Positions 6,474-14,048 of a stretch of 22,236 nucleotides of DNA are shown here, piece by piece; within the stretch, counting starts at the first letter, position 1, and each line of letters opens with the position of its first letter. The stretch comes from a virus. The DNA lies in the IMG/VR virus record IMGVR_UViG_3300022752_000432, positions 1 through 22,236 of that record; one strand, 5' to 3'. Below the pieces are notes generated by a model that saw only the letters and a program-made list of their open reading frames with translations, did no database searches and was not told the origin of the DNA. Position numbers and translations under genes: made by a program.

Positions 6474-9400
6474 ATGATACGTCAATATACAGTAACCCTT
6501 CACAGGTATGAAGACCTGGAGCAATTCTATGAGGACATGGAAACTCCGGGGGGCGATCTTTACATTCCAGATCGTGCTGTAGAAGTAACAAATCGCAGAC
6601 CATTAAGTAGGAACACAGTTTATTGGCTAAGTGATGCTGAAGCCGACTCGTTAAGATCGGATCCACGTGTTTTTGCTGTAGAGCTCAGTTTAGAAGAGCA
6701 AGGGATTCAAATAGAACCCTTATGGAGCCAAACCGGCAACTTTTATAAAGGTTCTCCTTACAGCAACGCAGACCTAACTGGTACAGATCGTAACTGGGGC
6801 CTACTGCGTATGACGCAGGGCACCGACGTGCTTGGTCATGGATGGGACGGTCAACGTAGGCACACTGCAACTATATCAACAAATTTAGATGGCACCAACG
6901 TTGATGTTGTCATTGTTGATGGTCATATACGACCGAATCATGCCGAATTCGCGGTTAACAATGACGGTACCGGCGGTAGTCGTGTACAGCAAATAGATTG
7001 GTTAGCTTATGCTTCTTTTATAGGTAAAACACCACCATCTACGTCTGTGACGTCACCGGTACCACTCACTTATGATTACGCCAGCTATTATAACAGTGAC
7101 TTAGGTGATCACGGTGCTATGGTTGCTGCTATTGCAGCAGGCAATACCCAAGGATGGGCGAGAGCAGCAAATATTTACAATATAAGCCCATACAATGAAT
7201 CTGGTATGGTAGCTGCCGAGGATGCACTAGATTACGTTAGATATTGGCATAACAACAAACCGGTTAATGGGACAACTGGTAACAAAAATCCCACTGTAGT
7301 TAACCTTAGTTGGGGATTTTACAGACTAATTAACGTACTAGATATAACCACCATTACTTATCGAGGAGTTACATATTCTGGTCCTTGGACTAATACTGGT
7401 GATGGAACAAGAACATATCAACAACTTGGTTTAGGTTTTAACGGTGCTAGACAATATAGACTAGCGTTAGGTGACACTGCCTACTACATTAAGGTAAGTC
7501 AACCGATCGCAGCATGGCAGGCCGACGTTGAAGATCTTATCACTGACGGCGCCCATGTTGTAGTTGCTTCTGGTAATGATGGACTGGTACATGATGTAAG
7601 TACAGGATTAGATTATAATAATAGCATAGTAACGACGAGTATTCCGGGCGGAGTATTCTATAATAGACGGTCGGGTGCGGCCAGTGCTAATGCTATTTCT
7701 GTAGGCAGTATTGATGCTAGTTCTTACGCACCTGGGGTAGACAGTTACAGTAATCGAGGACCGGCCATTGACGTTATGGCGCCAGGGTCAGGCATTGTTA
7801 GTGCAATTAATAGAACTACCAGTATAGCAGGGTCTGTTGTAGATGCACGAGGGCTTAATGGCGATAGGATCATTGTTGGTCAAGGTACCAGTTTAGCAGC
7901 ACCACAAATAGCCGGCTATCTTGCCACTATTCTAAGTGACCTAGGACATAGAACATACTCGCCAGCTCTAGCAAAGGCCTTTATGGCCGGCACTGCCCAA
8001 GTAGAACAATTAGTTGATTATGAAGCTCCTTATAACCTAGCAGGCACTCCTAATAGGTATGCTTTTTATCGGGCTTATTACCTAACAACTACAACTACAA
8101 TATTTCCAACCACTACAACAACATCCACCAGTACAACTACAACCAGTACCAGCACTACCACTAGTACCAGCACTACCAGTACATCAACCACTAGTACCAC
8201 AACGCTTTACTATCCGCCTTCGGTCACAGTAACACTACCAATTATTTGTTTAGCTATACCCGATGCTGGTAATGTAAATGTAGTAGGTAATGTTGCTTGG
8301 TATTCGTTTACTGTATCTAGTACACAAACTGTAGTTGTTGATACTATAAGATCAGCTGCACCTACAATAGACACGCATATTGCTGTATTCAATAGTTTGG
8401 GCGAAGTTATTGCCGAAAATGATGACACAGGTAATATTGATTTAAGTTATATAGAAGTTGAACTCGTAGCAGGCACATACTGGGTCGCCATAGGTATATT
8501 TGAAACCCAGTATAACCAAAGATTCCGCGCCTATGGTTTAACGCCGCTGCCTAGTGGTATATGTCTAACCATATATGATCGTGCCAATCCAGTTACAACA
8601 ACCACATCAACTACAACATCAACCACCACTACTTCTACATCAACCACCACTACAAGTACCAGTACGACCAGTACAACAACCTTTGCACCATATCCGGTTC
8701 GTCCACCAGGATTACCTAATTACGCTCTTGTTAAGTCCTGGTGTGATAATTTTGTTCTTTGGGGTCTTTACAGAAATCAATTCAATGAAACATATTCTGC
8801 AATAATAGAAAGAGATAGCCTAGCTTGTGGTTTTAAAATAATTACTACCTCTACTAGTACTACCACAACTACCACTAGTTTAATTCCTGCATCAACTTGG
8901 GACAGCACTGTAACACGATTAAGTATAGTGCTTGATAGGGTGCGTATCTATAAACTTCCCGTTGAAGAGCCCACGCACCTATTTAGACTAGCTCGTGGTG
9001 AAATGCCACCAGGCACGTCATTGTCTAACGTGGGCATTATTACCGGCACTCCTGCTATTCCAGATCGTGACTATAAATTTGAGCAGCCAATATATGTTTA
9101 TTCTTTTGGTGTTATAGGACGAGATGTAAGCGGTTTTGAAAGTTACAGACAATATAGCATTGGTGTTGTAAATAATGGATTATTTGTACCGGAAAAGTTT
9201 TTGCCAACCAATTCTAGTTTCGAAGGACGTACCTACACCTATACCATCAACACACCGTATACGCCCGATGTAGCAAATAATAAAGTATGGCGCCTACGTT
9301 GGGGACTGTTACCACCAGGCGCGAGTTTCGGCGCAGACGGCGTTTTGCGAGTAGAAGCTAAAACAGCAATACGTTCTTTCGTTCGTACCGAATTCCTCAC

Positions 9401-10904
9401 AGACTTTTTCTTAAACACTGCCAACAATAATCAGAGTACCTGGGACGCTTGGCTTAAAACCTTCTTAAGTAGAACACATGATTTTGACTATCAGTTTGTT
9501 GTTGAATTAAGTGATAACAATGGTAATGTTGACACCAGCCATACCATTAGAATAGTTCACACTAAAGCTCCTACTTACGAATCTTGGTTTCAAAATAATG
9601 CCGCTGACCTAACAGTTGATCTAAGCAGAACTTATTTTATACTATTAACTACCGAACACGATAGTGCTCGCTGGACTACAGGCTCGGATTTAGGATCTAT
9701 TGATAATGGCGGAATAAGCAAACAACAAATTATTTCAAGTAATGATTCTGGGTCAACTCTAATACATAGTATTGAACCCAACACTTATTCTAGATTTCCA
9801 CAAGGATTAAAGTTACAGTCTGATGGAATGATTATTGGTAGACCAAGTTTTAGAACCTACAAAGACGATCCTAATAGTTTGCCTGTAAATGACATTTATG
9901 AATTCACAGTGCGAGCATCAACTAACAATGGGCGCAGCTACAGCACACGTAGATTTAAAATAACTATAAATCGTGTCAACGAGTCTGCTTCAGACAATTT
10001 GTATATACGTGCCTTTCCTAGTATTGAACAGCGTCAGCAACTTGCCAACTTATTGACTCAGCCTAATATAATTCCACCGCAATCTATATTTAGACCAAAC
10101 GATCCGTGGTTTGGCTTACGCAAAGACATGTATATTGAATTTGCTGTTGGTCTAAATAAAACCAGTCCAGCGACTTATGAACAACTACTAGGATATGAAC
10201 ACTATAACAAATCATTCAGTTTTGGGTCAATAGAAACAGCAGTTATTCTTAATCAAGATCGCACAGTTGAATATGAAATAGTCTATGCGACTTTAGTTGA
10301 TAATAAACTAGGTATAAATGTTACTAATCGTCTAAGCGAACCACAGAGACCCTTAGTAGATTTGACCGGAACTCGTACATATTACTATACCCAAACTACT
10401 GAGCTTGATCTTTGGTACTATCGAGAGCAACCCCAAATCAAATACTACATAATGAGTGAGAACTCAATATATAATATGAAGTATAGGATTCGAGATAAAG
10501 TTGGGTATGTTAACGATTATGGTAACCTAATCCCCGAGTGGGCTAATAGTGAACAGCCTATTACCGGCACAGATAAATTCTCTGCACCGATTGGGTTTAT
10601 ACCAGTTGTAGTGTTAGCTTATACTAAGCCTGGGTTTGGGGCAGGCATTAAATTACAGTTAAATCAAATTAACTTTAATTTTCTAGAATTTGATTTTGAT
10701 AGATATCAACTAGAAAATCATTTATCCGAGTACTGGAACACCGAGACTCGCTCTTTCCTGTTAGGGCAACCCACAGTTTTTGATGCCAATGGTACTGTAT
10801 TTGACTACAACAGCACTAGGTTTATCGAAAACCAAGAGCAATATCGAGAGCAGCATACTGCCGATAAATATATAAAATTCCCAAAAACCGGAGTATTCCG
10901 TTAA
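6474..10904 (+). CDS. Tail protein with N-terminal subtilisin-type (S8) protease
   Basis: A 1476-residue modular protein. Residues 1-75 resemble the propeptide found in front of subtilases. Residues 145-510 are an S8 domain with the full triad: Asp149 (VIVDG), His213 (GDHGAMVAA) and Ser473 (GTSLAAP), plus the oxyanion Asn368 (ASGNDG). Thr/Ser linkers at about 538-577, 707-736 and 791-802 separate modules: residues 590-690 look like a pre-peptidase C-terminal (PPC) type beta domain (DTHIAVFNSLGEVIAENDD), and later segments have PPGxSLxxxGxITGTP motifs typical of Ig-like putative He_PIG repeats. The last 300 residues (FRPNDPWFGL, HYNKSFSFG, ILNQDRTVEYEIVYA) resemble the C-terminal region of large structural proteins of T4-like cyanophages. 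It probably sits on the tail, cleaving host surface proteins or itself. There is no secretion signal, as expected for a virion protein. Confidence 0.88.
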   Translation: MIRQYTVTLHRYEDLEQFYEDMETPGGDLYIPDRAVEVTNRRPLSRNTVYWLSDAEADSLRSDPRVFAVELSLEEQGIQIEPLWSQTGNFYKGSPYSNADLTGTDRNWGLLRMTQGTDVLGHGWDGQRRHTATISTNLDGTNVDVVIVDGHIRPNHAEFAVNNDGTGGSRVQQIDWLAYASFIGKTPPSTSVTSPVPLTYDYASYYNSDLGDHGAMVAAIAAGNTQGWARAANIYNISPYNESGMVAAEDALDYVRYWHNNKPVNGTTGNKNPTVVNLSWGFYRLINVLDITTITYRGVTYSGPWTNTGDGTRTYQQLGLGFNGARQYRLALGDTAYYIKVSQPIAAWQADVEDLITDGAHVVVASGNDGLVHDVSTGLDYNNSIVTTSIPGGVFYNRRSGAASANAISVGSIDASSYAPGVDSYSNRGPAIDVMAPGSGIVSAINRTTSIAGSVVDARGLNGDRIIVGQGTSLAAPQIAGYLATILSDLGHRTYSPALAKAFMAGTAQVEQLVDYEAPYNLAGTPNRYAFYRAYYLTTTTTIFPTTTTTSTSTTTTSTSTTTSTSTTSTSTTSTTTLYYPPSVTVTLPIICLAIPDAGNVNVVGNVAWYSFTVSSTQTVVVDTIRSAAPTIDTHIAVFNSLGEVIAENDDTGNIDLSYIEVELVAGTYWVAIGIFETQYNQRFRAYGLTPLPSGICLTIYDRANPVTTTTSTTTSTTTTSTSTTTTSTSTTSTTTFAPYPVRPPGLPNYALVKSWCDNFVLWGLYRNQFNETYSAIIERDSLACGFKIITTSTSTTTTTTSLIPASTWDSTVTRLSIVLDRVRIYKLPVEEPTHLFRLARGEMPPGTSLSNVGIITGTPAIPDRDYKFEQPIYVYSFGVIGRDVSGFESYRQYSIGVVNNGLFVPEKFLPTNSSFEGRTYTYTINTPYTPDVANNKVWRLRWGLLPPGASFGADGVLRVEAKTAIRSFVRTEFLTDFFLNTANNNQSTWDAWLKTFLSRTHDFDYQFVVELSDNNGNVDTSHTIRIVHTKAPTYESWFQNNAADLTVDLSRTYFILLTTEHDSARWTTGSDLGSIDNGGISKQQIISSNDSGSTLIHSIEPNTYSRFPQGLKLQSDGMIIGRPSFRTYKDDPNSLPVNDIYEFTVRASTNNGRSYSTRRFKITINRVNESASDNLYIRAFPSIEQRQQLANLLTQPNIIPPQSIFRPNDPWFGLRKDMYIEFAVGLNKTSPATYEQLLGYEHYNKSFSFGSIETAVILNQDRTVEYEIVYATLVDNKLGINVTNRLSEPQRPLVDLTGTRTYYYTQTTELDLWYYREQPQIKYYIMSENSIYNMKYRIRDKVGYVNDYGNLIPEWANSEQPITGTDKFSAPIGFIPVVVLAYTKPGFGAGIKLQLNQINFNFLEFDFDRYQLENHLSEYWNTETRSFLLGQPTVFDANGTVFDYNSTRFIENQEQYREQHTADKYIKFPKTGVFR
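8085..8204 (+). repeat. Thr/Ser low-complexity linker 1 (ACN-type codon repeat)
   Basis: About 40 codons consisting almost only of Thr and Ser join the protease domain to the PPC-like domain of the protein at 6474. At DNA level it is a degenerate tandem of ACN and AGT codons (units such as ACCAGTACC and AGCACTACC). Two further stretches of the same kind occur at 8592-8681 and 8844-8879. In-frame slippage or recombination could vary linker length. Confidence 0.85.
8592..8681 (+). repeat. Thr/Ser low-complexity linker 2
   Basis: Roughly 30 Thr/Ser codons between the PPC-like domain and a short cysteine-containing domain (WCDNFVLWG ... DSLACGF). Codons are again mostly ACN with interspersed TCA and AGT, forming a short tandem array similar to linker 1, so recombination between the two arrays would remove the PPC-like domain in frame. 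Confidence 0.8.
8844..8879 (+). repeat. Thr/Ser low-complexity linker 3
   Basis: About 12 Thr/Ser codons after the cysteine-containing domain and before the Ig-like part of the protein. Same composition as linkers 1 and 2, but shorter. Confidence 0.75.
10863..10870 (+). promoter_or_regulatory. Late-promoter-like octamer GATAAATA
   Basis: Seven of eight bases match the late octamer, and it lies 35 bases before the ATG at 10905, giving a leader of about 29 bases with CGGAG at 10889-10893. It is inside the last codons of the upstream gene, so chance is possible; it could boost expression of the second fibre gene. Confidence 0.4.
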
Positions 10905-12092
10905 ATGCCAACTGATTATAGAGATTACACTAGCCAAGTCAACACTGTAGGGTTAAATGAAAACTTTCCAGTAGCAGGCACCAACAATTCCAGCCAAGGT
11001 CTAAGGGACAACTTTGGTAAAATCAAAGGCACTTTTGGCCAAATAGCGGCAGAATTGACTGAACTTCGTAATTACGTTTTACGTAAAATAGATGAAGGTG
11101 AGATCTTTAGTCATGACAACGACCTTACTTATTTTAAATTAATTAGAGCGCAACTAAAAGCCTATAGCGAAACCTTTTATGACATAGGCCAAGCAGACAC
11201 AGTAATTAATGCAAATTTTCAAAATGGTAATTTTCAAAAAGTTACATTAACCAAAACAGCAGATTTAAGTTTAGGTGGATTTCCTACTACACATAATGCA
11301 GTTGGGCGCCTCACACTATGGGTAACAGTTAATAATGTAGCACACAGAATCTTCTTGCCCAATGATGTTTTATATGGAACTAGTGTCGGTTATGTTACCG
11401 CTGGACAGATAGTATTTCCATCTGAAGGTAACTATTTACTAGAAATAGTAAGCGTAAACTATGCTAACCAATATTGGTTAGTAGGCGTACAAGGTTTGGA
11501 TTCTGGGTCAGGCGGTGCCGGCGTTCCTTATCAGCTACCTATAGCTAGTGTAAGCACGTTGGGCGGTGTCAAGGTTGATGGGGTAACCGTAGGTATCACT
11601 AATGGTGTTTTGCGAGTAATTGGTGGAGGCGGTGGCGGAGCTTACGCCATTGGTGCTACTGGAGCAACCGGATCAGCAGGAGCAGCCGGAATTCAAAAAA
11701 CAGGATCAGTCTATAGTTACATGTATGCTGGATACAAGAGTTCGGGCAACAATACAAGATTTAAAATGATTACTATAAATGGTGTAGGCGCTAATGGTAC
11801 CCTAGAGCTTGTATTATCGCATCATCATTCGGGTGGCGGTCAACATGGTGCCTATGCACGATTAGCCTACGCAATTAACGCTTACACAGATCTAATTGAA
11901 CTAGAACGCTATGAAAAATCTTTTGATGCTGGAACCACTACCGGATATGTAGGATTTAATATCGCTAGACCTACAACATCAAACATAGATATATATTGGG
12001 CAGGTAATACCAGTTATGGCTTATCGTACTCATTTTACATGACCATAAACTCAAATCAACCTGTGACAATTATTAATCAAGGTCTTGACTAA
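10905..12092 (+). CDS. Fibre-like structural protein with short collagen-like segment
   Basis: A 395-residue protein starting immediately after the TAA of the protease-tail gene (no gap), with CGGAG 11 bases upstream, so it is translated in the same late unit. The N-terminus (SQVNTVGLNENFPVAGTNN, then GLRDNFGKIKGTF) resembles the start of fibre-like structural proteins in T4-like cyanophages, where an xxFPVxGxDN...QGxRDNF pattern recurs. Residues 195-255 are glycine-rich, including a run of six glycines and a collagen-like GATGATGSAGAAG. The last 150 residues are a probable globular beta head with a histidine-rich SHHHSGGG motif near residue 306. A trimeric short fibre or receptor-binding tip partnering the protease-bearing tail protein is the likely role; the exact position in the virion is inferred. 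Confidence 0.8.
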   Translation: MPTDYRDYTSQVNTVGLNENFPVAGTNNSSQGLRDNFGKIKGTFGQIAAELTELRNYVLRKIDEGEIFSHDNDLTYFKLIRAQLKAYSETFYDIGQADTVINANFQNGNFQKVTLTKTADLSLGGFPTTHNAVGRLTLWVTVNNVAHRIFLPNDVLYGTSVGYVTAGQIVFPSEGNYLLEIVSVNYANQYWLVGVQGLDSGSGGAGVPYQLPIASVSTLGGVKVDGVTVGITNGVLRVIGGGGGGAYAIGATGATGSAGAAGIQKTGSVYSYMYAGYKSSGNNTRFKMITINGVGANGTLELVLSHHHSGGGQHGAYARLAYAINAYTDLIELERYEKSFDAGTTTGYVGFNIARPTTSNIDIYWAGNTSYGLSYSFYMTINSNQPVTIINQGLD

Positions 12093-12113
12093 ATTCTGTA
12101 TTTGTTGTAAAAT
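12085..12113 (+). promoter_or_regulatory. Sigma70-type promoter for the MazG-GroES operon
   Basis: TTGACT at 12085-12090 and TAAAAT at 12108-12113 are separated by 17 bases; each hexamer matches the consensus at five of six positions. The -35 overlaps the stop codon of the fibre gene. Predicted +1 near 12120 is just before CGGAG and the ATG at 12134. Confidence 0.7.
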
Positions 12114-12133
12114 TATATCAATCGGAGACTTAA

Positions 12134-12571
12134 ATGAGCCAAGTTGATTTACACAAATATTCACAATTTGTAAAAGCAGTTACTAGTAAAGAAAGTAATG
12201 ATCTTACCAGTTTCATGAACAGACTAGATGTCATAGATGGTAATTATGATTTTGCCAATAACCAACACGGACCGTACGTTAATGTACCATTAATGCTTAC
12301 TGGTGTTATGGGACTAAGCAGTGAAACTGGCGAACTAATGGAAATCGTTAAGAAGATTACATTTCAAGGCAAACCATTAACCGAAGAATCACTGTTTCAT
12401 ATGAAGCGTGAGCTAGGCGACATTATGTGGTACTGGGCAAATATGTGCCGGGCATTGAATTTGGACCCAAATGATGTGATTGCTGAAAATGTTCGCAAGC
12501 TAGAGTCTCGTTATCCAGGTGGCAAATTTGACGTTTATCACAGCGAAAATAGGCAGGAAGGAGATTTGTAA
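12134..12571 (+). CDS. mazG: MazG-like nucleotide pyrophosphohydrolase
   Basis: A 145-residue protein of the all-alpha MazG-like NTP pyrophosphohydrolase superfamily, which hydrolyses (d)NTPs to monophosphates and pyrophosphate. The metal-binding ExxE...ExxD signature is visible: Glu64 and Glu67 in SSETGELMEIVKK, Glu93 and Asp96 in KRELGDIMWYW. The C-terminal KLESRYPGGKFDVYHSENR is typical of phage members. Phage MazG proteins have been proposed to alter (p)ppGpp or nucleotide pools, but substrate cannot be told from sequence. CGGAG lies upstream of the ATG and a sigma70-type promoter at 12085 drives it. It opens an operon in which the next three genes overlap or nearly abut, ahead of the GroES-like gene. 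Its length is that of single-domain MazG, about half of the E. coli two-domain enzyme. Confidence 0.88.
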   Translation: MSQVDLHKYSQFVKAVTSKESNDLTSFMNRLDVIDGNYDFANNQHGPYVNVPLMLTGVMGLSSETGELMEIVKKITFQGKPLTEESLFHMKRELGDIMWYWANMCRALNLDPNDVIAENVRKLESRYPGGKFDVYHSENRQEGDL

Positions 12572-12810
12572 TGTTTCATCCACTGGCACCAGATCTATCA
12601 AACTTATCTATGGACGAGCTTCTCTCCAAGTATAACGAGCTTAACAAAAGATTCATGCAGGCCAGTCGTATGGGGTCTGGTAGTGTGTTAAATCAAATGG
12701 GCATGTTACTAGAAGATTACCGTCAAGAAATAGGTCGTAGACAGCGTAAAATGCTAGACGATGCTAGTAATAAAAATAAAAACTTTAAAAACATTATTGA
12801 TATTCAATGA
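12571..12810 (+). CDS. Conserved small helical phage protein
   Basis: A 79-residue protein whose ATG shares one base with the stop of the MazG-like gene (TAATG), with GGAG about 10 bases upstream. It starts MFHPLAPDLSNLSMDELLSKYNEL, and the rest is probably two amphipathic helices with a charged tail (RQRKMLDDASNKNK). A FHPLAxDLSxLxxxEL start is one I associate with a hypothetical protein of T4-like cyanophages, typically with a MLLxDYxxE helix as also seen here. No enzyme motif is visible. Tight translational coupling suggests a role with the early operon; nothing more specific can be supported. Confidence 0.75.
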   Translation: MFHPLAPDLSNLSMDELLSKYNELNKRFMQASRMGSGSVLNQMGMLLEDYRQEIGRRQRKMLDDASNKNKNFKNIIDIQ

Positions 12811-13322
12811 AGTATGACGAATATGGACAGTTAGTGTTAACCTGTGCAGATCTATTTGCACAGTTATATCAACGTCCAGATTTAGATTTCAATAATGTTA
12901 AAGTAACTGATCCTGAACAATACAACGCTAGTTTGGAAAGTTTACACTTAGATTCTAGTAGACTAGAGCAATATAAACTACCCAGTATCTCTGTAAGCGA
13001 ATTTGATCGTTCTAATCAAAATAATTGGTTAATGCCTGATACCTATGCCAATTTCGACATAGCCGAATGGGTATTACATCAGTGCCAAAGTGAACCTGAA
13101 TTGCAACGAGCCGGGCAAGAACTACTGTTATTTCAGGAAAGAAATCTATTCCCGTTGCTTAACTACCTTAAATATCTAGTAGATACCATGCGTGAACATA
13201 ACATTGTATGGGGGGTTGGGCGCGGAAGTAGTGTTGCTAGTTTTGTTTTATATAAAATTGGCGTGCATCACATCAATTCATTGTACTATGATTTAGACAT
13301 TCATGAATTTTTAAAGGTGTAA
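12807..13322 (+). CDS. DNA polymerase III alpha-like palm fragment (orphan)
   Basis: A 171-residue protein. Residues 108-170 follow the bacterial PolIII alpha (DnaE) segment in front of the catalytic aspartates: NLFPLLNYLKYLVDTMREH matches the YFLIVxxFIxWAK helix, VWGVGRGSSVASFVLY (135-149) matches the conserved GPGRGSxAGSLVAY motif, and IGVHHINSLYYDLDIHEFLK matches the ITDxDPLxxDLLFERFLN segment. The protein stops just before where the catalytic PDxDxDF motif would be, and no PHP, fingers or beta-binding region is present, so polymerase activity is not expected. Residues 1-105 are not recognisable. It overlaps the previous stop by four bases (ATGA). It could bind primer-template or host replisome parts, or be a relic; both are inference. 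Similar fragments occur, to my recollection, in other marine T4-like phages. Confidence 0.7.
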   Translation: MKYDEYGQLVLTCADLFAQLYQRPDLDFNNVKVTDPEQYNASLESLHLDSSRLEQYKLPSISVSEFDRSNQNNWLMPDTYANFDIAEWVLHQCQSEPELQRAGQELLLFQERNLFPLLNYLKYLVDTMREHNIVWGVGRGSSVASFVLYKIGVHHINSLYYDLDIHEFLKV

Positions 13323-13323
13323 A

Positions 13324-13659
13324 ATGAAAAAAACATATCGCACTGCATTGGGTAAACAGGTTGACATGGATCATCTTCGTTTAACCAATGAAGAAGTTAT
13401 TGCTGTAGGAAATATGAAAGTAAACGCACGAGGTGACGAGTTAGGACCAAACGGAACCATTGTGCGAACAAGAAATGAAGTTATGTCCGAATATTACAAT
13501 ACCCAAGGTAGCGTAATTAAAAAAGAACCGGTTAGTGCTTTGTCTGAAACCCAAGCTATTAAACAAGCACAGGCCGCTCATGAACAACGCACTTCTGGGC
13601 AGCGTCCAAGAGGATCGGCTGCTCGGCGTGTACTAGAAGATCAAGATGGTGTAGAATGA
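13324..13659 (+). CDS. Conserved hypothetical phage protein
   Basis: A 111-residue hydrophilic protein starting MKKTYRTALGKQVDMDHLRL, with VGNMKVNARGDELGPNGTIV in the middle and a disordered, Gln/Ala/Arg-rich tail. The TALGKxVDM start plus AVGNMxVNARGD motif is a pattern familiar in T4-like marine phages, always as a hypothetical protein. It starts one base after the previous stop and overlaps the GroES-like gene by four bases (ATGA), so it is translated as part of the early operon. No catalytic motif is visible, and its position next to the co-chaperonin does not prove a link. Confidence 0.75.
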   Translation: MKKTYRTALGKQVDMDHLRLTNEEVIAVGNMKVNARGDELGPNGTIVRTRNEVMSEYYNTQGSVIKKEPVSALSETQAIKQAQAAHEQRTSGQRPRGSAARRVLEDQDGVE

Positions 13660-14009
13660 CTGTATTCGTAAATCAAATATCACAACTTAAACCTATTCAC
13701 GACACTGTATTAGTTACAGAGATGAACTTTGCTGACCGTACCACTAGCAGTGGAATTTTAATTCCCAGTGACAATGGAAAAAATCACGGTATTAGACCAC
13801 GCTGGGGACGCATTTTTGCAGTTGGACCCGAACAACGCGATGTCACAGTTGGGCAATGGATCTGCGTAGAGCATGGACGTTGGACTAGAGGTGTTAGGGT
13901 AGAACTCTCCGATGGCGAAATGATTGTACGTAGAATCGACCCTAAAGACATTCTTTTGGTGTCAGACACCGAGCCTCAGGACGAAACTTTCAGTGACAAA
14001 GGGTTATAG
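13656..14009 (+). CDS. GroES/Cpn10-like co-chaperonin
   Basis: A 117-residue protein with the Cpn10 fold pattern: LKPIHDTVLV (residues 10-19, compare LRPLHDRVIV of GroES), a flexible segment with SSGILIPS, which fits the mobile loop carrying the hydrophobic tripeptide that binds GroEL, RWGRIFAVGP for GEVxAVGxG, VTVGQWICVEH for VKVGDxVLF, and a C-terminal IDPKDILLV for VxExDILAV. Phage co-chaperonins such as T4 gp31 replace GroES to help host GroEL fold the major capsid protein; that role is inferred here. It is longer than GroES (97 aa), with an acidic C-terminal tail of about 12 residues. It overlaps the preceding gene by four bases. Its tail contains the -35 of the next promoter. Confidence 0.85.
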   Translation: MTVFVNQISQLKPIHDTVLVTEMNFADRTTSSGILIPSDNGKNHGIRPRWGRIFAVGPEQRDVTVGQWICVEHGRWTRGVRVELSDGEMIVRRIDPKDILLVSDTEPQDETFSDKGL

Positions 14010-14021
14010 ACCTCGTATAAT
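13993..14021 (+). promoter_or_regulatory. Sigma70-type promoter in front of the clamp loader
   Basis: GTGACA at 13993-13998, a 17-base spacer and a perfect TATAAT at 14016-14021. The -35 lies in the last codons of the GroES-like gene; predicted +1 is near 14028, giving a short leader with AAGGG before the ATG at 14049. This would let the clamp loader gene be expressed apart from the MazG operon. Confidence 0.75.
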
Positions 14022-14048
14022 CCTTGTACGTTAATTCAAGGGTCAACT

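Noticed and set aside
6376-6870. Minus-strand open frames over the early gene end and start of the tail protease (96 and 61 codons)
   Set aside because: They overlap two well-supported plus-strand genes, and have no family-like text or ribosome binding site.
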